From Streptococcus mitis (GTDB lineage: Bacteria > Bacillota > Bacilli > Lactobacillales > Streptococcaceae): a stretch of 64,000 nt of DNA. Both the position numbers and the translations under genes were made by a program. A model generated the notes under the pieces. It did no database searches, was not told where the DNA came from, and saw only the letters and a list, made by a program, of their open reading frames with translations. How positions within the stretch are numbered: position 1 is the first letter of the stretch; each line of letters begins with the position of its first letter. Below, one piece after another: positions 1 to 10,100 of this stretch. The stretch covers positions 62,001 through 126,000 of the forward strand of contig NZ_JPFW01000008.1 of the NCBI RefSeq assembly GCF_000722705.1. The letters run 5' to 3'.

Positions 1-1474
1 GAATATCGACGTAACCTGTTTTTTCAAGGACGGCCTCAACCAACTCTGTAATAGTTAAGTGGTCCAGTTGCTCCCGCAAATCCAGAATCATATTAGCAAA
101 ATCCCAAATCGATTGAGCTGCTTTTCCTTTGATGCCAGACAACATGATATTGGCAGAAGCATCTAGCATGGACATGTCTTGCATATTCGCAAAATCACGG
201 ATTTTCTCAACAGTACCTGGACCAATTCCACGTTTAGGCTCGTTAATAATACGTTCAAAACTAATATTGTCACTCAAATTAGCAATGAGGTTAAGATAAG
301 CGATAATGTCACGAATTTCCTTACGGCTGTAGAACTTAGTCCCACCAACCATGGTATAAGGAATATTAGACTTGAGCAGAGCTTCCTCAATAGTACGGGA
401 CTGGGCATTAGTCCGATAGAGAACTGCAAAATCCTTGTGAAGGAAGTTTTGACTGCGACTAAGTTCATCGATGGTTCTGGCTACAAATACAGCCTCATCT
501 AGCTCATCATCGGCACGATAGTAAACGATTTGCTCCCCATCAGCATTTTGGGTCCAGAGATTCTTAGGACGGCGGTTTTTGTTGTTTTTAATGACCTCGT
601 TGGCCGCTTGAAGAATGGTTTTAGTGGAACGGTAATTTTCCTCCAACAAAACAACCTTGGACTGAGGATAATCCTTTTCAAAGTCCAAGATATTCTGCAT
701 ATCAGCACCACGCCAGCCGTAGATAGACTGGTCCGCATCCCCAACCACACAAATATTTTTAAAACGGGAAGCCAAGAGTTTGACTAGTTGATACTGTGCA
801 TGGTTGGTATCTTGGTACTCATCAACGTGGATGTATTGGAATTTTTGCTGGTAGTAGGTCAAAACATCAGGATTTTGATCAAAGAGACGCAGGGTCAGCA
901 TAATCAAGTCATCAAAGTCAACCGACTCCGACTGACGAAGCTCTTTTTGGTAAGCAGTGTAACACTGGGCCACTATTTGCGTATACATATCGCCAGCTTG
1001 GGCAGCATAGCCAACATCATCAATCAGATCATTCTTAGCATTGGAAATAGTCCCTAAAATGCTCCGTTCATTCCATTTTTTAGGATCCAAGTTCAACTGC
1101 TTGAGAATACGTTTCATGAGAGTTCGTTGCTCCCCTGGATCTACAATAGTGAAATTGCGGTTGTAGCCAATATGGTCCGCATCGCGACGCAAAATACGCA
1201 CACACATGGAGTGAAAAGTCGCAATCAAACAGTCCTGAGTAGCTGGATTGAGGCTATAAGCACGCTCTTTCATCTCGCGCGCAGCCTTGTTAGTAAAGGT
1301 AATGGCCAAAATATTCCAAGGGTTGACCAGCTTTTCATCAATCAAATAAGCAATACGGTGAGTCAAAACTCGGGTCTTTCCAGAACCAGCTCCCGCCATG
1401 ATTAACAAAGGACCTTCTGTCGTTTGCACCGCCTCAGCCTGACGGTCATTCATTCCATTTAATAATGCGTTCAT
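1..1474 (-). CDS. pcrA: ATP-dependent DNA helicase PcrA (UvrD/Rep family), N-terminal part; continues past window edge
   Basis: Superfamily 1 3'-5' DNA helicase used in repair, rolling-circle replication and removal of RecA filaments. The visible protein begins [16 protein letters not shown]. It has the Walker A loop [14 protein letters not shown] near residue 30, [14 protein letters not shown] (motif Ia) and the motif II box VDEYQDTNH further in. About 491 codons are visible, so roughly the last third is outside the window. The ATG follows an AAGGAAG ribosome site, and an extended -10 (TGATATAAT, minus strand, core at 1508-1513) lies upstream. Its neighbour fhs is on the same strand but separated by a terminator and a BOX element, so the two are probably transcribed separately. 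Confidence 0.95.
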   Translation of the reverse strand, partial: MNALLNGMNDRQAEAVQTTEGPLLIMAGAGSGKTRVLTHRIAYLIDEKLVNPWNILAITFTNKAAREMKERAYSLNPATQDCLIATFHSMCVRILRRDADHIGYNRNFTIVDPGEQRTLMKRILKQLNLDPKKWNERSILGTISNAKNDLIDDVGYAAQAGDMYTQIVAQCYTAYQKELRQSESVDFDDLIMLTLRLFDQNPDVLTYYQQKFQYIHVDEYQDTNHAQYQLVKLLASRFKNICVVGDADQSIYGWRGADMQNILDFEKDYPQSKVVLLEENYRSTKTILQAANEVIKNNKNRRPKNLWTQNADGEQIVYYRADDELDEAVFVARTIDELSRSQNFLHKDFAVLYRTNAQSRTIEEALLKSNIPYTMVGGTKFYSRKEIRDIIAYLNLIANLSDNISFERIINEPKRGIGPGTVEKIRDFANMQDMSMLDASANIMLSGIKGKAAQSIWDFANMILDLREQLDHLTITELVEAVLEKTGYVDI

Positions 1475-1585
1475 CTTTTCTTCCTTACTCTTGAAGTCAA
1501 TATTTCTATTATATCAGAATTCAGGGAAAATATCTTTACCTAGACTGGTTACGTGTAGAAGGCAACTCCTTATATCTAGATAAAA

Positions 1586-1619
1586 AAATGAGCTTGGATT
1601 ACAATTTCCAAACTCATTT
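1586..1619 (-). terminator. Rho-independent terminator downstream of fhs
   Basis: An AAATGAG...CTCATTT stem extended by TTGGA/TTCCAA pairing is followed on the minus strand by a run of seven T. It lies between the fhs stop and pcrA, on the far side of the BOX repeat. Confidence 0.6.
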
Positions 1620-1621
1620 AT

Positions 1622-1770
1622 TACTCAATGAAAATCGAAGTGCAAACTAGGAAGCTAGCCGCAGGTTGCTCAAAGCACTGCTTTGAGGTTGTAGACAAGA
1701 CTGACGAAGTCAGTCACATATATAATCCAAGGTGAAGCTGACGTGGTTTGAAGAGATTTTCGAAGAGTAT
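1622..1770. repeat. BOX element (boxA-boxB-boxC type)
   Basis: It starts TACTCAATGAAAATC and ends GATTTTCGAAGAGTA, the hallmark ends of the pneumococcal BOX repeat. It contains the internal boxB-like segment TGCTCAAAGCACTGCTTTGA. This is a ~150-bp non-coding repeat of mitis-group streptococci that folds into a long stem. Confidence 0.9.
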
Positions 1771-1788
1771 AAAGTCAATTACAATATA

Positions 1789-3459
1789 CTAGAACAAACC
1801 TAGGACTGTTCCATCACTTTCAACATCCATATTGAGGGCTGCTGGTCGTTTTGGAAGACCTGGCATAGTCATGACATCACCAGTTAGGGCAACGATAAAG
1901 CCTGCCCCTAATTTTGGCACCAATTCACGAATGGTAATTTCAAAGTTTTCAGGTGCTCCAAGTGCATTAGGATTGTCTGAGAAACTATATTGAGTTTTAG
2001 CCATACAGATTGGCAATTTGTCCCAACCGTTTTGAACAATTTGAGCGATTTGCGTTTGAGCTTTCTTTTCAAAGTTCACTTTGCTACCACGGTAAATTTC
2101 AGTAACAATCTTTTCAATCTTTTCTTGGACAGAAAGGTCATTGTCATACAAACGTTTATAGTTAGCTGGGGTTTCAGCGATAGTCTTGACAAGAGTTTCA
2201 GCAAGTGCTACTCCACCTTCTGCACCATCAGCCCAGACACTTGCCAACTCAACTGGTACATCGATTGAGGCACAAAGTTCTTTCAAGGCTGCAATTTCTG
2301 CTTCAGTATCAGAGACAAATTCATTAATAGCTACAACTGCTGGAATACCGAACTTACGGATATTTTCAACATGGCGTTTCAAGTTGGCAAAACCTGCACG
2401 AACCGCCTCCACATTTTCCTCTGTAAGAGCGTCCTTAGCCACACCACCATTCATCTTAAGGGCACGAAGGGTTGCGACAATAACTACTGCATCTGGAGAA
2501 GTTGGCAAGTTTGGTGTCTTAATATCAAGGAATTTCTCAGCACCAAGGTCTGCACCAAAACCAGCTTCAGTAACTGTGTAATCAGCCAAGTGAAGGGCTG
2601 TTGTCGTTGCCAAGACAGAGTTACATCCATGAGCGATATTGGCAAATGGACCACCATGCACAAAGGCAGGTGTTCCGTAAATTGTCTGAACCAGGTTCGG
2701 CTTAATCGCATCCTTCAAAATCAAAGCTAAGGCACCTTCAACCTGCAAATCACCTACAGAAACAGGTGTACGGTCGTAACGATAACCGATAACGATATTG
2801 GCCAAACGGCGTTTCAAATCTTCAATATCCGTAGCCAAGCAAAGAATGGCCATGATTTCAGAAGCAACTGTAATGTCAAAGCCATCCTCACGAGGAATAC
2901 CGTTTAGAGGACCACCAAGTCCAACGGTTACATGACGAAGGGCACGATCATTCAAGTCCACAACACGTTTCCAAAGGATACGACGTTGGTCAATTCCCAA
3001 CTCATTTCCTTGGTGCAAGTGGTTGTCAATCAAGGCTGAAAGAGCATTGTTGGCTGTTGTAATGGCATGCATATCCCCAGTAAAGTGGAGGTTGATGTCT
3101 TCCATTGGCAGGACTTGGGCGTAACCACCACCAGCAGCACCACCTTTGATACCCATGACTGGACCAAGAGATGGTTCGCGGATAGCAATCATAGTTTTCT
3201 TGCCAATCTTATTCAAGGCATCCGCCAGACCAATGGTAATAGTTGATTTTCCTTCACCTGCAGGTGTTGGGTTGATGGCAGTAACCAAAATCAATTTCCC
3301 AACTGGATTGCTCTCAACTGCACGAATTTTATCAAAGCTGAGCTTAGCCTTGTACTTTCCGTACAACTCCAAATCGTCGTAAGAAATACCCAGTTTCTCT
3401 ACAACATCAACGATTGGCTTCAACTCAATACTCTGTGCAATTTCAATATCTGTTTTCAT
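1789..3459 (-). CDS. fhs: Formate--tetrahydrofolate ligase
   Basis: ATP-dependent ligation of formate to tetrahydrofolate, giving 10-formyl-THF for purine and fMet-tRNA synthesis; cytosolic. The 556-residue length is the family norm. The P-loop [15 protein letters not shown] lies near residue 65, and [19 protein letters not shown] and the C-terminal [16 protein letters not shown] signature are intact. Transcription runs away from coaB, which starts 230 bp upstream on the opposite strand. A hairpin terminator and a BOX repeat follow the gene. Confidence 0.97.
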   Translation of the reverse strand: MKTDIEIAQSIELKPIVDVVEKLGISYDDLELYGKYKAKLSFDKIRAVESNPVGKLILVTAINPTPAGEGKSTITIGLADALNKIGKKTMIAIREPSLGPVMGIKGGAAGGGYAQVLPMEDINLHFTGDMHAITTANNALSALIDNHLHQGNELGIDQRRILWKRVVDLNDRALRHVTVGLGGPLNGIPREDGFDITVASEIMAILCLATDIEDLKRRLANIVIGYRYDRTPVSVGDLQVEGALALILKDAIKPNLVQTIYGTPAFVHGGPFANIAHGCNSVLATTTALHLADYTVTEAGFGADLGAEKFLDIKTPNLPTSPDAVVIVATLRALKMNGGVAKDALTEENVEAVRAGFANLKRHVENIRKFGIPAVVAINEFVSDTEAEIAALKELCASIDVPVELASVWADGAEGGVALAETLVKTIAETPANYKRLYDNDLSVQEKIEKIVTEIYRGSKVNFEKKAQTQIAQIVQNGWDKLPICMAKTQYSFSDNPNALGAPENFEITIRELVPKLGAGFIVALTGDVMTMPGLPKRPAALNMDVESDGTVLGLF

Positions 3460-3653
3460 TCAAAACTCCTCTAACCTCTTATATGATAATTCATTATAAC
3501 ACAAAACAAGATTTTTAACATCCTAAAACTCTCTAAACGTTCGTAAATATCCCTATTTTTAAGGTTTTTAGAGTCCTTTCTTAAATTTTATATGGCTTTA
3601 TAGTTTGAAACTATAGTAAATCTTCATTTTTACCAAAAATTTATCGCTTTCAT

Positions 3654-3689
3654 TTTACTTACCGTTTATTTTTGTGTACAATAGTGCTA
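3654..3689 (+). promoter_or_regulatory. coaB promoter placing transcription start at the ATG (possible leaderless mRNA)
   Basis: A TTTACT -35 (3654-3659), 17-bp spacer and TACAAT -10 (3677-3682) put the expected start about 7 nt downstream, on the A of the coaB ATG at 3689. No Shine-Dalgarno sequence is visible. The in-frame GTG at 3674 would overlap the -10 region and is a less likely start. Confidence 0.55.
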
Positions 3690-4378
3690 TGAAAATTTTA
3701 GTTACATCGGGCGGTACCAGTGAAGCTATCGACAGCGTCCGCTCTATCACTAACCATTCTACTGGTCGCTTGGGGAAAATCATCACAGAAACCTTGCTTG
3801 CTGCAGGGCATGAAGTTTGTTTAATTACGACAAAACGAGCTGTGAAGCCAGAAGCCCATCCTAACCTAAGCATTCTAGAAATTAACAATACCGAGGACCT
3901 TCTACTAGAAATGCAAGAACGTATCAAGGATTATCAGGTCTTGATCCACTCAATGGCTGTTTCTGACTACACTCCTGTTTATATGACAGGGCTAGAGGAA
4001 GTTCAGGCTAGCTCCAATCTAGAAGAATTTTTAAGCAAGCAGAATCATCAGGACAAGATTTCTTCAACTGATGAGGTTCAGGTTTTGTTCCTTAAAAAGA
4101 CACCCAAAATCATCTCTCTAGTCAAGGAATGGAATCCTGCTATTCATCTGATTGGTTTCAAACTGCTGGTTGATGTTTCCGAAGACCATCTGGTTGACAT
4201 TGCTAGAAAAAGTCTTATCAAGAACCAAGCTGACTTAATCATTGCAAATGACCTGACTCAAATCTCAGCAAACCAGCATCGTGCTATCTTTGTTGAGAAA
4301 GATCAGCTTCAAACAGTCCAGACTAAAGAAGAAATTGCAAAACTCCTCCTTGAAAAAATTCAAGCCTATCATTCATAG
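3689..4378 (+). CDS. coaB: Phosphopantothenate--cysteine ligase (stand-alone CoaB)
   Basis: Joins 4'-phosphopantothenate and cysteine in coenzyme A synthesis. Residues start MKILVTSGGTSEAIDSVRSI, the nucleotide-binding TSGGT motif of the CoaB half of Dfp. ITNHSTGRLG and the later LIGFKLLVD and IANDLTQ motifs fit. At 229 residues it is the separate streptococcal form; the CoaC half is the next gene, 11 bp downstream. I chose the ATG at 3689 over GTG at 3674 because the latter lies inside the apparent promoter. Confidence 0.93.
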   Translation: MKILVTSGGTSEAIDSVRSITNHSTGRLGKIITETLLAAGHEVCLITTKRAVKPEAHPNLSILEINNTEDLLLEMQERIKDYQVLIHSMAVSDYTPVYMTGLEEVQASSNLEEFLSKQNHQDKISSTDEVQVLFLKKTPKIISLVKEWNPAIHLIGFKLLVDVSEDHLVDIARKSLIKNQADLIIANDLTQISANQHRAIFVEKDQLQTVQTKEEIAKLLLEKIQAYHS

Positions 4379-4389
4379 AAAGGAAAGCT

Positions 4390-4941
4390 ATGGCAAACAT
4401 TCTCTTAGCTGTAACGGGCTCAATCGCCTCTTACAAGTCGGCAGATTTAGTCAGTTCTCTAAAAAAACAAGGCCATCAAGTTACTGTTTTAATGACTCAG
4501 GCTGCTACAGAGTTTATTCAACCTTTGACACTACAGGTACTCTCACAGAATTCCGTCCACTTGGATGTCATGAAGGAACCCTATCCTAATCAGGTTAATC
4601 ATATTGAACTTGGCAAAAAAGCAGATTTATTTATCGTGGCCCCTGCAACTGCTAACACTATTGCAAAACTAGCCCACGGCTTTGCGGACAACATGATAAC
4701 CTGTATGGCTCTAGCCTTGCCAAGTCATATTCCTAAACTAATAGCTCCTGCTATGAATACAAAAATGTATGACCATCCAGCAACTCAGGCTAATCTGAAA
4801 ACATTAGAAAACTACGGCTATCAGCTGATCGCTCCTAAGGAATCCCTCCTAGCTTGTGGAGACCACGGACGAGGAGCTTTAACTGACCTCACAATTATTT
4901 TAGAAAGAATAGAGGAAACTCTCGATGAAAAAACGCTCTAA
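4390..4941 (+). CDS. coaC: Phosphopantothenoylcysteine decarboxylase (CoaC flavoprotein)
   Basis: FMN-dependent decarboxylation of phosphopantothenoylcysteine to phosphopantetheine. The sequence opens MANILLAVTGSIASYKSADL, typical of the HFCD flavoprotein family. It carries APATANTIAKLAHGFADN and APAMNTKMYDHPATQ, containing the PAMN motif. It has 183 residues, starts after an AAAGGAAAG ribosome site and overlaps the next gene by 17 bp, so the three CoA genes are one operon. Confidence 0.95.
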   Translation: MANILLAVTGSIASYKSADLVSSLKKQGHQVTVLMTQAATEFIQPLTLQVLSQNSVHLDVMKEPYPNQVNHIELGKKADLFIVAPATANTIAKLAHGFADNMITCMALALPSHIPKLIAPAMNTKMYDHPATQANLKTLENYGYQLIAPKESLLACGDHGRGALTDLTIILERIEETLDEKTL

Positions 4942-5488
4942 TATTGCACCCATTGCTATCTTTTTTGCAACCATGCTCGTGATACACTTTCTGAGCTCGC
5001 TTATCTTTAACCTTTTTCCATTCCCAATCAAACCGACTATCGTTCATATTCCTGTCATTATTGCCAGCATTATTTACGGTCCACGCGTTGGGGTTACACT
5101 TGGATTTTTGATGGGGCTACTTAGCTTAACGGTTAACACAATTACAATTCTACCGACAAGCTACCTCTTCTCCCCATTTGTACCAAACGGAAACATCTAC
5201 TCAGCTATCATAGCTATCGTCCCACGTATTTTGATTGGTTTAACTCCTTATCTTGTCTATAAACTAATGAAAAATAAAACTGGGCTAATTCTAGCAGGTG
5301 CTCTTGGTTCACTTACCAACACAGTCTTTGTCCTTGGAGGAATTTTCTACCTTTTTGGAAATGTTTTTGATGGTAATATCCAAAAACTCCTAGCAACTGT
5401 TATCTCAACAAATTCGATTGCTGAATTAGTCATTTCCGCAGTTCTAACCTTAGCCATTGTTCCACGACTACAGACTTTGAAAAAATAA
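4925..5488 (+). CDS. panT: ECF transporter S component, probable pantothenate uptake
   Basis: A 187-residue membrane protein with about five to six hydrophobic segments and the IYGPRVGVTLGFLMGLL motif of ECF substrate-binding subunits. It would use the shared ECF energizing module encoded elsewhere. The substrate is inferred from its position: it overlaps coaC by 17 bp in the CoA operon, so the vitamin is most likely pantothenate. The symbol is a context-based assignment. A strong terminator follows immediately. Confidence 0.8.
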   Translation: MKKRSNIAPIAIFFATMLVIHFLSSLIFNLFPFPIKPTIVHIPVIIASIIYGPRVGVTLGFLMGLLSLTVNTITILPTSYLFSPFVPNGNIYSAIIAIVPRILIGLTPYLVYKLMKNKTGLILAGALGSLTNTVFVLGGIFYLFGNVFDGNIQKLLATVISTNSIAELVISAVLTLAIVPRLQTLKK

Positions 5489-5492
5489 AAAC

Positions 5493-5524
5493 AATCTCCA
5501 CTTTCAAACCTGAAGGTGGAGATT
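5493..5524 (+). terminator. Terminator of the coaBC-panT operon
   Basis: A 13-bp stem with one G-U pair (AATCTCCACTTTC paired with GAAGGTGGAGATT), loop AAACCT, followed by TTTGTTT. Confidence 0.85.
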
Positions 5525-5629
5525 TTGTTTGATATAGTTACTATTATTAGTGAAATCTTTACCAATATCTAACTAAAAATGACCTATAAACCTAAGTAAA
5601 TCCTTGCTTTATTGTCTTCTTTATTGTAC

Positions 5630-5647
5630 TATACTAGTGTATATACA
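5630..5647 (+). promoter_or_regulatory. Candidate NiaR operator/promoter region of niaX
   Basis: TATACT (5630-5635) could be a -10 box. It is followed by the perfect palindrome TGTATATACA (5638-5647), 18 bp before the niaX ATG. NiaR is known to repress niacin uptake genes in Firmicutes. That this palindrome is its site is inference. Confidence 0.4.
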
Positions 5648-5665
5648 GATAAAAAGGAGATTCTT

Positions 5666-6193
5666 ATGAATACACGGAAAAAGACACAATTTATGACAAT
5701 GACAGCCCTCTTAACGGCTATTGCAATTTTGATTCCGATTGTTATGCCTTTCAAGATTGTCATTCCACCTGCTTCTTACACTTTAGGAAGTCACATTGCT
5801 ATTTTTATAGCCATGTTCTTGTCGCCCTTAATGGCAATTTTTGTCATCATAGCCTCTAGTTTTGGATTTTTGATGGCTGGCTATCCTATGGTTATCGTAT
5901 TTCGAGCTTTTTCCCATATCTTTTTTGGGACTTTGGGAGCTCTTTACCTACAAAAATTCCCCGATACCCTAGATAAAGCAAAATCTTCTTGGATTTTTAA
6001 CTTTGTTTTAGCGCTTATCCATGCCCTTGCTGAAGTATTAGCCTGTGTCCTTTTTTACGCAACTTCTGGTACTGATGTAGAAAATATGTTTTATGTTCTA
6101 TTTGTGCTAGTTGGATTTGGCACAATTATCCATAGTATGGTAGACTATACATTAGCACTAGCTGTCTATAAAGTGCTTCGAAAACGCCGTTAA
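5666..6193 (+). CDS. niaX: ECF transporter S component NiaX (niacin uptake)
   Basis: A 175-residue hydrophobic protein with about five to six membrane segments and the ECF S-component pattern (SHIAIFIAMFLSPLMAIFV). It is predicted to bind nicotinic acid and pair with the common ECF module. The ATG at 5666 has an AAAAAGGAGA ribosome site 6 bp upstream; an in-frame extension back to 5612 lacks one. The substrate is inferred from the 3H-domain niacin repressor gene 11 bp downstream, the known niaX-niaR arrangement in streptococci. Confidence 0.88.
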   Translation: MNTRKKTQFMTMTALLTAIAILIPIVMPFKIVIPPASYTLGSHIAIFIAMFLSPLMAIFVIIASSFGFLMAGYPMVIVFRAFSHIFFGTLGALYLQKFPDTLDKAKSSWIFNFVLALIHALAEVLACVLFYATSGTDVENMFYVLFVLVGFGTIIHSMVDYTLALAVYKVLRKRR

Positions 6194-6204
6194 AAGGAAA
6201 AACT

Positions 6205-6720
6205 ATGACAAAAGATCGCAAACAAGCCCTGCTCCAACTCTTGAAAGAAGCTCCTAAAGCCCTTAATGGCCAAAGTTTGGCGGAACATTTTCATGTCACA
6301 CGTCAGGTCATTGTGCAGGACATTGCAATTTTGAGAGCCGATGGTGCTCCTATCCTATCCACTAATCGTGGCTACGTCTATAAGCAAATTGATACCAATC
6401 CTTATGTCCATAAACTTTTCAAGGTGAAACATGAAGTTGAAGAAATCGGTCAAGAACTCCTTGCTATCGTCGATAATGGAGGACGTGTCCAGAACACTTT
6501 GATTGACCATCCCGTTTATGGAGAAATTGAAACCTTGCTTAAACTGTCTTGCCGCAGAGATGTTCAACATTTTCTAGAACAAGTCGAGCATTCTGATTTT
6601 AGACCTTTATCTGAATTAACAGATGGTGTCCATTACCACCTAGTCGAAGCCGAAACACAACAAGACCTCCACTATATCGAGGAGGCCTTGGATCAGCTCG
6701 GTTATTTAGTAAAAGACTAG
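6205..6720 (+). CDS. niaR: Niacin-responsive transcriptional repressor NiaR (HTH_11 + 3H domain)
   Basis: 171 residues. The N-terminal helix-turn-helix (about residues 5-60) contains LAEHFHVTRQVIVQDIAIL. The C-terminal 3H domain has conserved histidines in TLIDHPVYGE, VEHSDFRPL and DGVHYHLVEA, which bind metal and nicotinic acid in the family. It likely represses niaX and other niacin genes. Its 3' end is duplicated 4.6 kb downstream (11301-11369). Its TAG overlaps the stop of a convergent Nudix fragment. Confidence 0.92.
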   Translation: MTKDRKQALLQLLKEAPKALNGQSLAEHFHVTRQVIVQDIAILRADGAPILSTNRGYVYKQIDTNPYVHKLFKVKHEVEEIGQELLAIVDNGGRVQNTLIDHPVYGEIETLLKLSCRRDVQHFLEQVEHSDFRPLSELTDGVHYHLVEAETQQDLHYIEEALDQLGYLVKD

Positions 6721-6918
6721 AAGATTTTCTTTTCCCAATCGTCTTCTGTACGGCGAGGGTAGAAAAATTCAGATTTGTCCGGAGCTTCCATCATCTCCAT
6801 CAAAGGTAACATATCATAGGCCAGATCCAAGTTTGGAATCTGGTCTTTTTGTACCCAAGAAACTTCTCCTTCATCTGAAGATTGAAGACTTCTAGTAAAC
6901 TCGGTCTTTTTATAGTCA
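6652..6918. repeat. Direct repeat copy 1 flanking the surface-protein gene
   Basis: About 267 bp matching 11301-11567 at a constant offset of 4649. It comprises the last 69 bp of niaR plus the 3' part of a convergent Nudix gene. Identity is nearly complete for the first ~235 bp and falls off in the last ~35 bp. The two copies bracket the 7-11 kb surface-protein segment. Confidence 0.9.
6717..6918 (-). pseudogene. 3' fragment of Nudix hydrolase gene (duplicate of 11366-11567)
   Basis: On the minus strand this reads a C-terminal piece ending FFYPRRTEDDWEKKIF, almost identical to the C-terminus of the intact Nudix protein at 11366-11833. It lacks the Nudix box and any start, so it is a non-functional remnant of the duplication. 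Its stop codon overlaps the niaR stop. Confidence 0.85.
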
Positions 6919-6927
6919 ATTGAACCA

Positions 6928-7033
6928 TATAGTAGATTGAAATAAGATATGAACGAATCGATTAGGGAAGTTAAATTAATTTCTAGAAATGTTTTAGCAG
7001 TTGTAGTGCACTATTCTAGTTTCAATCCACTAT
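6928..7033. repeat. RUP-like element
   Basis: 106 bp with imperfect terminal inverted repeats (TATAGTAGATTGAAA at the left, TTTCAATCCACTAT at the right). The size and ends match my memory of RUP, the ~107-bp pneumococcal repeat thought to be moved by IS630-Spn1. It sits directly after repeat copy 1. Confidence 0.6.
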
Positions 7034-7034
7034 G

Positions 7035-7084
7035 AAAACCTCCAGATTAGAAACTATGATTTAATTCACTAACCTGGAGGTTTT
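7035..7084. terminator. Inverted repeat, probable terminator at the 3' side of the surface-protein gene
   Basis: Perfect 11-bp arms AAAACCTCCAG (7035-7045) and CTGGAGGTTTT (7074-7084) enclose a 28-nt loop, with A/T runs at both ends. It could end transcription from either direction. Confidence 0.5.
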
Positions 7085-7150
7085 AGATAATTATTCAACT
7101 CTTATAATTTTGCTAGCCATTTTAGCAAGTAAACATACTAACTAAGCTTC

Positions 7151-10100
7151 TTAGTTTTCTTTACGACGACGCCCCCCTACAAGACTCAAACTAAGTAAAA
7201 CACTTGTAATTGCAACTGGAATAGCTAATGTTGATTTTACTGTACCAGTATTAGGTAATGCTTTTGCTGCGTTTTTAACTGCATTTAAATCACCTGCTGT
7301 ATGAACTGCTTTAATAGCTGCCACTCCAGCTGTTTTAGCTGTTGCTACTTTGTCCGCATCATCCGCTGCTGTAATCTTAGCTTCTTCTGCTGCTTTCGTA
7401 TCATCAACGGCTTTTTCTTTTTCTGCACGTTGGGCTGCTGTTAAGCTCTTATCGTCTGCGATTTCCGCTTTTTCTTCTGCCGCTGCTGTCGCTAACTCTG
7501 CTTTCGCTGCGGTCTTAAGCGATTCTAGGTCTCCATTGTTGTGGACGCCTCGAATTGCTGCTTCACCTGCGGTTTTCGCTGCTGCTACTGCATCGGCATC
7601 GACTGCTGAAGTAATCTGACCTTCTGCTTCTGTTTTCTTAGTGTCTACTGCGTTTGTTTGCGTTACGCGGTCTGCACTTGTAACACTATTATCAGAGGCG
7701 ATTTCTGATTTTTCTGCTTTCGCCGCTTCTTCTAGTGCTGCTTTCGCTGCGGTCTTAAGCGATTCTAGGTCTCCATTGTTGTGGACGCCTCGAATTGCTG
7801 CTTCACCTGCGGTTTTCGCTGCTGCTACTGCATCGGCATCGACTGCTGAAGTAATCTGACCTTCTGCTTCTGTTTTCTTAGTGTCTACTGCGTTTGTTTG
7901 CGTTACGCGGTCTGCACTTGTAACACTATTATCAGAGGCGATTTCTGATTTTTCTGCTTTCGCCGCTTCTTCTAGTGCTGCTTTCGCTGCGGTCTTAAGC
8001 GATTCTAGGTCTCCATTGTTGTGGACGCCTCGAATTGCTGCTTCACCTGCGGTTTTCGCTGCTGCTACTGCATCGGCATCGACTGCTGAAGTAATCTGAC
8101 CTTCTGCTTCTGTTTTCTTAGTGTCTACTGCGTTTGTTTGCGTTACGCGGTCTGCACTTGTAACACTATTATCAGAGGCGATTTCTGATTTTTCTGCTTT
8201 CGCCGCTTCTTCTAGTGCTGCTTTAGCATTAGATTTTACAGTTGCTAAGTTTCCTGGGGTGTGGACACCTTCAATCGCTGTTTTAGCAGTTTCTTTCGCT
8301 TGTGCGACTTTATCTGCATCATTTACTGACGCTGCATCGATGGCTTGTTCACCTTGAGTTTTCTTAGTATTAACTTCTTGTACCTTAGCTGTCTTCTCTG
8401 TAGTCGTTAAACTTTTATCTCCGTTAATAGCGGTGATCTCTGCTTGAGCAATTCTACCTAATTCAGCTTTGGCATTAGATTTTACAGTTGCTAAGTTTCC
8501 TGGGGTGTGGACACCTTCAATCGCTGTCTTAGCAGTTTCTTTCGCTTGCGCGACTTTATCTGCATCATTTACTGACGCTGCATCGATGGCTTGTTCACCT
8601 TGAGTTTTCTTAGTATTAACTTCTTGTACCTTAGCTGTCTTCTCTGTAGTCGTTAAACTTTTATCTCCGTTAATAGCGGTGATCTCTGCTTGAGCAATTC
8701 TACCTAATTCAGCTTTGGCATTAGATTTTACAGTTGCTAAGTTTCCTGGGGTGTGGACACCTTCAATCGCTGTTTTAGCAGTTTCTTTCGCTTGTGCGAC
8801 TTTATCTGCATCATTTACTGACGCTGCATCGATGGCTTGTTCACCTTGAGTTTTCTTAGTATTAACTTCTTGTACCTTAGCTGTCTTCTCTGTAGTCGTT
8901 AAACTTTTATCTCCGTTAATAGCGGTGATCTCTGCTTGAGCAATTCTACCTAATTCAGCTTTGGCATTAGATTTTACAGTTGCTAAGTTTCCTGGGGTGT
9001 GGACACCTTCAATCGCTGTTTTAGCAGTTTCTTTCGCTTGTGCGACTTTATCTGCATCATTTACTGACGCTGCATCGATGGCTTGTTCACCTTGAGTTTT
9101 CTTAGTATTAACTTCTTGTACCTTAGCTGTCTTCTCTGTAGTCGTTAAACTTTTATCTCCGTTAATAGCGGTGATCTCTGCTTGAGCAATTCTACCTAAT
9201 TCAGCTTTGGCATTAGATTTTTCTGCACCAAGATCAAATGCTGTTTTAGGTGCTTTAGGAATTACCACAGCATCACTCATATCTGACGTGGTTTCTCTTG
9301 TTGTAAAAGTATTTCCATATGCATCTCTAGGAGGTATGCCACCCTGTGCAATATTTTTAACGGTAATTCGATCATTTTCTCTCAGTGCACTAGTTGGTGT
9401 CCACGTTGCCTGTCCATTTGTTGCATTTACTACAGTTTGCTTTTGTCCATTAAGATAAAATTCTACTTTACTTATAGGTGTATTCGCAACTCTTGCTGTA
9501 ACAACTGGCTTTTTCCCTTCTGCATTTACTAAATCAGCAACACTTACAGTAGGTTTTTTAGGTTTTACGGTTATTGGCACATTTAATGTCGTCCATTGCG
9601 AATTATTATTTTTATTATTTAGTACATGAACATGCAAATCGTAAGTCCCAATCATATCATTTGGAATTTTCCCTACTAGTTTTATATTAGTTCCACCTTC
9701 AAACGGCCCAATACCATCACTCCGTCTGTTAGTATATTCAGTTCTTGGTCCAGTATTTGGGGTTGTAGTAATATATACATCTCTTGTACTAATGGCTTTT
9801 GTATCATATTTTACTTTGATAATAATGTTCTTACCATATCCTAATTCTTCACCGGCAACTAAACTCGATAAATCAGCACCTACTGTTTCATAAGTGAATC
9901 TTGTATTGTTTGGAGCAGCTCGTAGTCCACTACCTTCAGGTAAAGCAGTCCCATTCAAGATATGATTATGTCCTGCGATATTCCTATCATTTGGCTCAGT
10001 ATTTTGGGCTTTCTTCCCTACTGTTTCTTTACCATTTGTTGTATCTAGTTTAGGAGTGTTTTCCTCTAGCGGTTTATGATTCGTTTTCACACGTCTTAAA

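Noticed and set aside
1622-1770. BOX repeats as independent small RNA genes
   Set aside because: They are known dispersed repeats; I see no dedicated promoter for them here.
2186-2711. Long open frames opposite or overlapping fhs
   Set aside because: They are shadows of a strongly conserved gene on the minus strand, with no ribosome site or family similarity.
5612-5665. Upstream start for niaX
   Set aside because: It would run through the apparent promoter and palindrome; the ATG at 5666 has a clear AAGGAGA site.
7350-8357. Regularly spaced repeats that might suggest a CRISPR-like array
   Set aside because: Units are 240-246 bp, in-frame coding repeats of a surface protein; there are no short repeats with unique spacers.
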